Origin: Actinomycetes bacterium
GTDB lineage: Bacteria; Actinomycetota; Acidimicrobiia; Acidimicrobiales; Palsa-688
Direction of reading: 5' to 3'
Assembly: GCA_021819345.1 (NCBI GenBank)
Contig: JAKARG010000076.1
Location: 1 to 10,366 of the forward strand
Length of the DNA: 10,366 bases
A program made the translations under genes and the position numbers. The notes under the pieces were generated by a model. The model ran no database searches. It was not told the DNA's origin and saw only the letters and a program-made list of their open reading frames with translations. Shown one piece after another: positions 1 to 5,655 of this stretch. How positions within the stretch are numbered: position 1 is the first letter of the stretch; each line of letters begins with the position of its first letter.

Positions 1-9
1 TTCCGATCT
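1..9. other. Possible Illumina adapter remnant at contig edge
   Basis: The first nine bases, TTCCGATCT, are identical to the 3' end of the standard Illumina TruSeq adapter; read on the other strand they are AGATCGGAA, the start of the adapter read-through sequence. They sit exactly at the edge. A chance match of nine bases is about 1 in 262,000 per tested position and adapter. If real, these bases are not genomic, and the last three visible residues of the ThDP enzyme (RSE) are artefacts. Confidence 0.55.
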
Positions 10-891
10 TCCCATCTGGCCGACGAACAGCTCGGACCGGTTGTCCACGGCGTCCCGGTGACCGGCGGCGGTGAGGACCGGCGCCCCGATGGCGTCCGCC
101 AGAGCGGCGGCCTGTGCGCTCGCGTCGGCCCACACGACGCCGCCGCCGACGACCAGGACTGGGCGCGCCGACGCAGCGACGATCGCTGCCGCCCGGGCGA
201 CACCGGCCTCGTCGATCGAACGAGTGAACCGTGTGGCGCCGCCGGCCCGGCCGCCGGGGCGGCGGGGCTCGACAGCCTCGGCCAGGATGTCGCGCGGCAC
301 GTTGACGTAGACGGGCCCTCGCGGCTGCCCCTCCGCCAGGCGGCAGGCGTAGTCCACGAGCTCGGGGATCCGATCGGCGGTGGGCACCTCGAGCACGGCC
401 TTGGCCACCGGCTGCACCATGCGGACCTGGTCGACCTCCTGGAAGGCGTCGCGGCCGGCGTGGTCGCGAGACACTGCGCCGCCGATGGCGACGACCGGCG
501 AGCCGCCCAGCTTGGCGCACGCCAGGCCGCTGACCAGGTTGGTGACACCCGGCCCGCTCTGCCCGCCCAGGACCACGGCGACCCGCCGGCTGGCCCTGGC
601 CATCCCGTCGGCCATGAACGCGGCCGCCCGCTCGTCCCTCGCCCCCACGTAGCGGACCGTGCCTCGCTGGAACAGCGCGTCGTAGAGCTCCATCAGGGAG
701 GAGCCCACGAGACCGAAGGCGTGGGTGACGCCGTGGCCCTCGATCTCCTGGAGCGCCGCCATCCCGCCGGTCAGCGACGAGCCGTTGTGCCCGGCAGACC
801 CGGTGGCCACCGGCGCCGTCACCTGAGCGGCACCGACGTCGGTCGCCTCCGGCACCGCTCGACCCCCCCGCTGCTTCCCTGCTCGCGTCAT
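1..891 (-). CDS. Acetolactate synthase-like ThDP-dependent enzyme, N-terminal part (partial)
   Basis: The 297 visible codons hold the N-terminal (PYR) domain and most of the middle domain of a thiamine-diphosphate enzyme of the acetolactate synthase/benzoylformate decarboxylase group. After a roughly 35-residue polar leader come the ThDP-activating Glu (E87 in RDERAAAFMADGMAR), GPGVTN (113-118), FQEVDQ (150-155) and GPVYVNVPRD (192-201). The middle domain starts near residue 225 (RPVLVVGGG at 243-251). The gene runs off the left edge, so the C-terminal ThDP/Mg-binding domain is not visible and the exact reaction cannot be assigned. Decarboxylation or carboligation of a 2-oxo acid is the family role. 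The ATG overlaps the stop of the upstream DHDPS-like gene (ATGA), with a good Shine-Dalgarno site inside that gene, so translation is coupled. The last three codons may be adapter-derived (see 1-9). Family certain, substrate unknown. Confidence 0.9.
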   Translation of the reverse strand, partial: MTRAGKQRGGRAVPEATDVGAAQVTAPVATGSAGHNGSSLTGGMAALQEIEGHGVTHAFGLVGSSLMELYDALFQRGTVRYVGARDERAAAFMADGMARASRRVAVVLGGQSGPGVTNLVSGLACAKLGGSPVVAIGGAVSRDHAGRDAFQEVDQVRMVQPVAKAVLEVPTADRIPELVDYACRLAEGQPRGPVYVNVPRDILAEAVEPRRPGGRAGGATRFTRSIDEAGVARAAAIVAASARPVLVVGGGVVWADASAQAAALADAIGAPVLTAAGHRDAVDNRSELFVGQMGRSE

Positions 892-1916
892 GACGGGTTC
901 CTTCCCACGAAGAAGTCACCGAAGCTCGCGGGTTCGTGATCGATCAGGCCGCTCCTGAGGAGCCCGGCTGCGACCTGTGCCATCTGCCCGTCGGTCAGCT
1001 TCATGGCCGGGGCCCGCAGAGGTCCGCCGTTGTACCCCTGCAGCCATGCCTGGTACTTCCACAGGTAGCGGTGGAGGAAGTTCGCCCCCGCCATCTGCGC
1101 GCTCAGCGCGGTCCGCACCTCGCGCGCCGGCTGGAGGGCCCAGTAGCGCTCCAGCGCCTCGTCCCGGCGCCCCCGGCGGACGAGGTCGAAGATCTCGGGG
1201 ACCGCGGCCCCGTAGTACTCGTAGTTGCTGGTCCCCACCCAGGGCGTGTCGTAGCGGTCGGCCCACATCACGAGGTTGGGCTCGTGCGGGTCGCAGACGA
1301 GGACCCCGCGGTCGCGGAACCGCTCGAAGCACTGCCAGGTGCCCACCACCCCCGGCTGCCCCACCTCGTACTTGAGCGCCACCACGTTGTCGATGCCGAC
1401 CAGCTCGTCCCAGACCGCCAGGGGGAAGCCGCTGCGGTCGAGCCGCCCGAAGTTGAAGTGGGGCGCGCAGAACAGGACGACGGCGAGGTCGCAGCCCTCG
1501 CACACAGCCCGGGTGTAGTCGCTCAGCTCGCCGGCGGTGCCGGGGTGGAAGCTGTTGGGGTATGCCATGAGGAGCGCGTCGACCCCGATGGCCCGGGCGT
1601 CAGCGGCGACGGCCAGGGTGCTCCGGAGCGTGTCGAAGGACCCGTGCAGCACGAAGTACTGCCTGCCGGCCGCCTCGTCGACGGCGATCTCCATGAAGGT
1701 GCGCATCTCGGCCGGCGTGGTGCCCGCCTCCGACACGAGCAGGGCGCCCCAGAAGCCGAGCTCGATGTTGCGCCGGACGTCGTGGCGGATCCCCGCCTCG
1801 TTCAAGGAGGTCAGGTCTGTGCTGTAGCTGGGGATGATCACGTTGCACACCCCCTCGAAGTTCTCTGCCGCCCACGCCTTGGCATCGGCGCGGGTGAACC
1901 GGTCACGTGGTGCCAC
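888..1916 (-). CDS. DHDPS/N-acetylneuraminate lyase superfamily protein (paralogue 1)
   Basis: This 342-residue protein has the layout of the class I (Schiff-base) DHDPS superfamily, which includes synthases, aldolases, dehydratases and the hydratase-aldolases of aromatic degradation. Visible are a GTT motif (65-67, substrate carboxylate loop), AYPNSF (118-123) and the putative Schiff-base Lys K182 in ALKYEVG; the K-Y pair also occurs in hydratase-aldolases such as NahE. The usual catalytic Tyr of the YNVPxR motif is Phe here (F149 in LFCAPHF) and the Arg is Phe (F154). A conserved C-terminal block (QPARE, GANFLHR, WKYQAWLQGYNGG, 262-298) is shared with the paralogue at 4548-5561. The GTG start is chosen because the N-termini of the two paralogues then align; 12 bp separate it from the preceding gene. 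It is followed by the ThDP enzyme with a 4-bp overlap. Probably a cytoplasmic lyase or hydratase acting on a 2-oxo acid (inference); the exact reaction is unknown. Confidence 0.88.
   Translation of the reverse strand: MAPRDRFTRADAKAWAAENFEGVCNVIIPSYSTDLTSLNEAGIRHDVRRNIELGFWGALLVSEAGTTPAEMRTFMEIAVDEAAGRQYFVLHGSFDTLRSTLAVAADARAIGVDALLMAYPNSFHPGTAGELSDYTRAVCEGCDLAVVLFCAPHFNFGRLDRSGFPLAVWDELVGIDNVVALKYEVGQPGVVGTWQCFERFRDRGVLVCDPHEPNLVMWADRYDTPWVGTSNYEYYGAAVPEIFDLVRRGRRDEALERYWALQPAREVRTALSAQMAGANFLHRYLWKYQAWLQGYNGGPLRAPAMKLTDGQMAQVAAGLLRSGLIDHEPASFGDFFVGRNPS
899..903 (-). promoter_or_regulatory. Ribosome binding site of the ThDP enzyme, inside the upstream gene
   Basis: AAGGA lies 7 nt before the ATG at 891 and within the last codons of the DHDPS-like gene. 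Together with the ATGA overlap it supports this start and coupled translation. Confidence 0.65.
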
Positions 1917-1928
1917 GGTCGCCCCCGA

Positions 1929-2903
1929 TCACGCGTACGGTTTGGTCGTCGGGAACGGACCCAGATCCTGGCCCAGGCCCATGGCGCGGGCCCGGCGGTA
2001 GGCACCGATGGCCACGGCGATGTCCTGCAGGGCGTTGCCGGAGGACTTGAACATGGTGCGCTGGCCGTCCGACGTGCGCCCGACCCGGCCCGCGACGAGC
2101 TCCCACAGCTCGGGGAGCGCCGACAGGTCCGCGCCGCCGGTGGCATGCCCGTCACCCGAGACCTCCACGCTGGACCGGTCGTCGACCACGATCACGTCGC
2201 ACGCGGGCCAGACCGCCTCCTCCACCTCGCGTGCCTCGGGTCGGACCGAGCTCAGGCCAGTCACGTGGCCGCCGGGACGGAGCCACTCGGTCCGGTAGAC
2301 CGGCGTGGAGGAAGCCCGCAGGGCCACGACGGTGACGGGGGAGGACTCGGCCAGCTGGGCCGGGTCGTCCACTGCGGTGGCTTCGACCTGTAGGTCGCGC
2401 CGCGCCCAGGCCGCACAGTCCTCCCGGGCTTCTCGCCGCGGGCTGTGCACGTACACGTGGTCGAGCCGGCGCAGATGGGCGTAGGCCCGCAGCAAGGCGC
2501 GCGCCTGCACACCCGATCCGAGGATCCCCACGGTCGTCTCCCCCGCAGGGGCCAGCAGGTGGGTCCCCAGCGCGTTCGTCGCCGCCGTCCGCTGGGTGGT
2601 GACGGCGTCGGCGTCCATCATGGCGACCAGCTCGCCGGAGCCGATCTCGTACAGGCCGACGATGTAGCGCATGCCGATGCCCGGTGCGCGGTTCATGGCC
2701 TTGAAACCCATGAACCCCGAGCCGTTGAGGAAGGCCATGCTGATGCGCAGCCAGCCACGGCCGTCACGGGCGTCGACGGTCTGGCGCGGCGGCATGGTGA
2801 CCAGGTCGTCGGCCTGCTCCTGGCAGGCGGTGCGCAGCTCGCCGATGGAGGCCTGGACGTCGAGCACCTCCTGGAGCGTGACGGCATCGAGCAACAGGGT
2901 CAT
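1929..2903 (-). CDS. Ornithine cyclodeaminase/mu-crystallin family oxidoreductase
   Basis: A 324-residue protein of normal family length. It shows PPR (R40), GFKAMN (K68, substrate-carboxylate/catalytic Lys region), TTQRTAA (R105), the Rossmann nucleotide loop GILGSG (126-131) and the family's C-terminal signature FKSSGNALQDIAVA (285-298). Members include ornithine cyclodeaminase, alanine and other amino acid dehydrogenases, and the ketimine reductase mu-crystallin. True ornithine cyclodeaminases carry a catalytic Asp in a G-G-D-C-P stretch; here the corresponding stretch is LSSVRPEAREV (217-227), closer to mu-crystallin, with Val220 at the Asp position. I therefore favour an NAD(P)H-dependent imine/ketimine reductase or amino acid dehydrogenase over a cyclodeaminase. 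The start has a strong AAGGAG. It sits between the aldehyde dehydrogenase and DHDPS paralogue 1, consistent with handling an amino or imino intermediate of a nitrogen-containing substrate (inference). Confidence 0.92.
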   Translation of the reverse strand: MTLLLDAVTLQEVLDVQASIGELRTACQEQADDLVTMPPRQTVDARDGRGWLRISMAFLNGSGFMGFKAMNRAPGIGMRYIVGLYEIGSGELVAMMDADAVTTQRTAATNALGTHLLAPAGETTVGILGSGVQARALLRAYAHLRRLDHVYVHSPRREAREDCAAWARRDLQVEATAVDDPAQLAESSPVTVVALRASSTPVYRTEWLRPGGHVTGLSSVRPEAREVEEAVWPACDVIVVDDRSSVEVSGDGHATGGADLSALPELWELVAGRVGRTSDGQRTMFKSSGNALQDIAVAIGAYRRARAMGLGQDLGPFPTTKPYA

Positions 2904-2907
2904 CGGT

Positions 2908-2913
2908 CTCCTT
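2908..2913 (-). promoter_or_regulatory. Strong ribosome binding site of the mu-crystallin-like gene
   Basis: AAGGAG lies 4 nt before the ATG at 2903. It fixes the start after a 70-bp gap from the aldehyde dehydrogenase stop, where translation must begin anew. I saw no convincing promoter or terminator in that gap. Confidence 0.7.
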
Positions 2914-2973
2914 GCACCTTCTCCACCGGCCTCGGTCGCCGGCGACGGACCTGCCCGCCGCGGTCGCCGGGGC

Positions 2974-4551
2974 TCACCACGACACCGCCGTGTACTTCTC
3001 CTCCAAGAACTCGAGGAGGCCCTCCTGCCCGCCCTCGCGGCCGATGCCGCTCTGTTTCATGCCGCCGAAGGGTGCAGCCGGGTCCGACACCAGGCCCCGG
3101 TTGATACCGACCATCCCCGTCTGCAGGCGCCCCGCCAGCCGGAGCCCCCTGCCGACATCCTGCGTGTAGACGTACGCGGCCAGGCCGGACTCGGACCCGT
3201 TGGACCAGGCGACGGCCTCGTCCTCGTCGTCGAAGGGGACCACGGGAGCGACGGGACCGAAGATCTCTTGCGACACGAGCTCGGCGGACGGATCCACGGC
3301 GCCGAGGACCGTCGGTGCGTAGAAGTACCCGGGGCCCTCCCGACGAGCCCCCCCGGTGACGACCGACGCCCCCGCCGACACCGCCCGTTCGACCAGCTGC
3401 TCGACCTTGGTCCGCTCCTCCTCTTTCACCAGCGGGCCCACGGCGACCCCGTCGGCGAGACCGGGTCCGACCCGGACGGCGCCCATGGCCTGCGCCAGGC
3501 GCTCGGTGAACTCCTGCGCCACCTCCCGTTCGACGTAGAACCGGTTCCCGGCGATGCACGAGGCGCCGCCGTTTCGGAGCTTGGCCACCATCGCCCCGGC
3601 CACCGCCTCGTCCATGTCGCAGTCGGCGAGGACGATGAACGGTGCGTTGCCACCGAGCTCCATCGAGCTGTTCACGACCCGCTCCGCGGCGTGGCCCAAC
3701 AGGATCCGGCCCACGCGCGTCGAGCCGGTGAACGACAGCTTGCGCACCGGCGGGCCTTGGAGCAGGGAGCGGACCACGGCGTCGCTGTCCGAGGTGGGCA
3801 CGACGTTGACCACCCCGGGATCGGCGCCTGCCTCCGTCACGATGGCTGCCAGGGCAAGGGCGGTGAGGGGGGTCTCCGGCGCGGGCTTCACCACGGTGGT
3901 GCAGCCGGCGGCGAGCGCTGGTGCCAGCTTCCGGGTCACCATGGCGGCGGGAAAGTTCCACGGCGTCACCAGCAGGCTGACCCCGACCGGTTCGTGGGTG
4001 ACGACGATCGTCTTGTCACCGCCGGGCGCTGAGCTGATGCGGCCCGGGACGCGTACGGCCTCCTCCGAGAACCAGCGGAAGAACTCCGCGGCGTAGCGGA
4101 CCTCGCCGACCGCGTCGGCGAAGGCCTTGCCGTTCTCGCGGACGATCAGCAGGGCCAGATCCGTCTCGCGCTCGCACATGATCTCGAAGGCGCGGCGCAG
4201 CACCTCGGCGCGATGGCGCGGCGGGCGGGCCGCCCAGCCGGCGAGCGCGGCAGCTGCGACCGCCGCCGCCCGAGCGGCATCGTCCACGCCGGCATCGGCG
4301 ACGAGCGCCAGCACGGACTCGGTGGCCGGATCGATCACCTCGAGCGTGCGACCACCGGTCGAGGCGACCGCTTCGCCGCCGATGGCGAGCCCGGTGGGGA
4401 CGGCGCCCACCACCACGTCGGCCCGGGCCTCCCTGGCCTGCGCCCCGTCGTGGCCGGCCACCTTGGCACCGTCGCTGGTCGGCGGCACGACGGCGGCACT
4501 GCCGCGCGCCGTGCTGGCACCGGCAGGCCCGGTGTCGCTCACCACGCTCAT
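2974..4551 (-). CDS. NAD(P)-dependent aldehyde dehydrogenase, succinate-semialdehyde type
   Basis: A 525-residue aldehyde dehydrogenase that should oxidise an aldehyde to its acid with NAD(P)+. Key sites are visible: TPWNF with catalytic Asn199, KPAPETPL (K222), the cofactor loop FTGSTRVGR (274-282), general base Glu298 in MELGGN, nucleophile Cys332 in RNGGASCIAGNRFYV, and EIFGPV (429-434). The Cys context resembles GabD-type succinate-semialdehyde dehydrogenases (RNAGQTC.CANR). The ATG at 4551 overlaps the stop of the preceding DHDPS-like gene (ATGA), so translation is probably coupled; no good Shine-Dalgarno site is seen. With this start, about 45-50 Ala/Gly/Asp-rich residues precede the normal family N-terminus (AIGGEAV, 56-62). 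A GTG near residue 48 is an alternative start. The open frame extends further upstream but that part overlaps the conserved end of the other gene. The true substrate is likely an aldehyde made by this pathway (inference). Confidence 0.95.
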   Translation of the reverse strand: MSVVSDTGPAGASTARGSAAVVPPTSDGAKVAGHDGAQAREARADVVVGAVPTGLAIGGEAVASTGGRTLEVIDPATESVLALVADAGVDDAARAAAVAAAALAGWAARPPRHRAEVLRRAFEIMCERETDLALLIVRENGKAFADAVGEVRYAAEFFRWFSEEAVRVPGRISSAPGGDKTIVVTHEPVGVSLLVTPWNFPAAMVTRKLAPALAAGCTTVVKPAPETPLTALALAAIVTEAGADPGVVNVVPTSDSDAVVRSLLQGPPVRKLSFTGSTRVGRILLGHAAERVVNSSMELGGNAPFIVLADCDMDEAVAGAMVAKLRNGGASCIAGNRFYVEREVAQEFTERLAQAMGAVRVGPGLADGVAVGPLVKEEERTKVEQLVERAVSAGASVVTGGARREGPGYFYAPTVLGAVDPSAELVSQEIFGPVAPVVPFDDEDEAVAWSNGSESGLAAYVYTQDVGRGLRLAGRLQTGMVGINRGLVSDPAAPFGGMKQSGIGREGGQEGLLEFLEEKYTAVSW

Positions 4552-5561
4552 TCGGGGATCCGGCCGGAGATGAACCCGCTGTCGTCGTCGGGGACCGTGA
4601 ACCCCGAGGCCTCGATGCCGCGTCGCAGCATGGCCATCTGGGCAGCGCTCAGGCGCATCTGGGGCATGCGCAGCAGCCCGCCGTTGAAGCCGTGCAGCCA
4701 GCCCAGGTACTTCCACCCGTTGCGGTGGATGAGGTTCGCGCCCCCGAAGGTCGCGCTCCACGACCCCCGCGCCTCGCGGGCCGGCTGGTAGGACCAGAAG
4801 AGCTCCATCCCCTCGCCCCACCTGCCCTCGTGGAGCATGGCGAACCAGGTCGGCACCCGGTCGCCGTAGGCCTCGTAACCGCTGGTGCCGATCCACCGGG
4901 CGCCATACCACTCGATGAGCGCCGGGGCGGTGAACTCCATCGGCGCGCACACCACCACGTGCTCGCCGCAGCGACGCAGCACGTCGGCGAGGCCCGTGAC
5001 CACGCCGGGGGCTCCCCCCTCGTACTTGACGGCCATGGCCGTGTCGAACTGGGCCATCTCCTGCAGGGCATCGTGCGGGAACCCCGCCGGCGATATCGAG
5101 CGGTACCCCCAGGTCGGCACGGCGAACAGGATCATCCCGAGATCAGTGCGCTCCATGAGGTCGCGGGTCCAGTCGACGACGTCGCTGGACGCCTTCGGCA
5201 CGAAGTCCGGCGGATAGGAGGGGAGGCCGGCCTCGAACCCGAGGGCGCAGGCGGCATCCGCCACCCGGAGCGCCTCCTCGGTGGTGGAGAAGCTCAGGTG
5301 CGCGACCAGGCGGAAACCCGAGGGGCTGGCATCGGCCGCGATCTCCATGAACTGGACGTACTCGTCGACGGTGGTGCCGCACTCGGAGGCCACCAATGTG
5401 CCCCAGTACCCCATGCTGGCCGCCAGGCGCACATCGTGGGCGATGGCCTGGGGGTTCAGGCGGCTGTAGTCCGCCCCGAACGAGGGCAGGGTGACGTTGC
5501 ACGCCCCGAACCACTCGCGGGCGCGGTCCTTGGCCTCGGCTCTGGTGTACGGCAAGCTCAT
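4548..5561 (-). CDS. DHDPS/N-acetylneuraminate lyase superfamily protein (paralogue 2)
   Basis: A 337-residue paralogue of the protein at 888-1916, aligned over its whole length. It keeps CGTT (61-64), PSYPPDF (115-121), and the putative Schiff-base Lys K179 in AVKYEGGAPG. As in the other copy, the usual catalytic Tyr of YNVPxR is Phe (F146 in LFAVPTW) and the Arg is replaced (W151). Shared C-terminal blocks include YQPAREARG (258-266), FGGANLIHRNGWKYLGWLHGFNGG (273-296), and PQMRLSAAQMAML. The ATG at 5561 is chosen because an AAGGAG lies 10 nt before it and because the paralogues align from there; the longer open frame upstream overlaps the enamidase and is not supported. It is followed by the aldehyde dehydrogenase with an ATGA overlap, which fits a lyase passing an aldehyde to its neighbour (inference). 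Dehydratase or hydratase activity is the main alternative. Confidence 0.88.
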   Translation of the reverse strand: MSLPYTRAEAKDRAREWFGACNVTLPSFGADYSRLNPQAIAHDVRLAASMGYWGTLVASECGTTVDEYVQFMEIAADASPSGFRLVAHLSFSTTEEALRVADAACALGFEAGLPSYPPDFVPKASSDVVDWTRDLMERTDLGMILFAVPTWGYRSISPAGFPHDALQEMAQFDTAMAVKYEGGAPGVVTGLADVLRRCGEHVVVCAPMEFTAPALIEWYGARWIGTSGYEAYGDRVPTWFAMLHEGRWGEGMELFWSYQPAREARGSWSATFGGANLIHRNGWKYLGWLHGFNGGLLRMPQMRLSAAQMAMLRRGIEASGFTVPDDDSGFISGRIPE

Positions 5562-5571
5562 GGTGTCTTCT

Positions 5572-5577
5572 CTCCTT
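5572..5577 (-). promoter_or_regulatory. Ribosome binding site of DHDPS paralogue 2
   Basis: AAGGAG lies 10 nt before the ATG at 5561 and decides this start against the much longer open reading frame that continues upstream in the same frame. Confidence 0.7.
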
Positions 5578-5621
5578 GTCTGGTGATGGCAGTGGGCGTG
5601 CGGTGGCGTCGTCGCGACACG

Positions 5622-5645
5622 GGGCTCCCGGTGGCCCGGGGTCCC
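5622..5645 (-). other. GC-rich imperfect inverted repeat after the enamidase gene
   Basis: Arms around a 4-nt loop (5632-5635) form five G-C pairs, then two non-pairs in the minus-strand transcript, then three more G-C pairs. It begins about 10 nt after the enamidase stop, in the 94-bp gap before DHDPS paralogue 2. No T-run follows, so it is not a standard intrinsic terminator. It may act in RNA processing or stability, or be chance in GC-rich DNA. Confidence 0.25.
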
Positions 5646-5655
5646 ACCGCCCGCG

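Noticed and set aside
58..939. Plus-strand open frame of 293 codons
   Set aside because: Antisense to the ThDP enzyme; translation is Arg/Gly/His-rich with no domain.
936..2393. Long plus-strand open frame of 485 codons
   Set aside because: It lies antisense to DHDPS paralogue 1 and the mu-crystallin-like gene, has low-complexity Gly/Val/Arg/Pro-rich translation and no domain; long antisense frames are expected at this GC content.
2671..4032. Plus-strand open frame of 453 codons
   Set aside because: Antisense to the aldehyde dehydrogenase with all its conserved motifs on the minus strand; its own translation shows no recognisable family.
4552..4950. Upstream extension of the aldehyde dehydrogenase frame
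   Set aside because: This part overlaps the conserved C-terminus of DHDPS paralogue 2 in another frame and has no aldehyde dehydrogenase similarity.
888..5561. Calling the two DHDPS-like genes dapA (lysine biosynthesis)
   Set aside because: Both lack the Tyr and Arg of the YNVPSR motif, are longer than DapA and sit in a catabolic operon.
5622..5645. Intrinsic terminator after the enamidase gene
   Set aside because: The inverted repeat is imperfect and lacks a following T-run; operon genes continue in the same direction with a good ribosome binding site.
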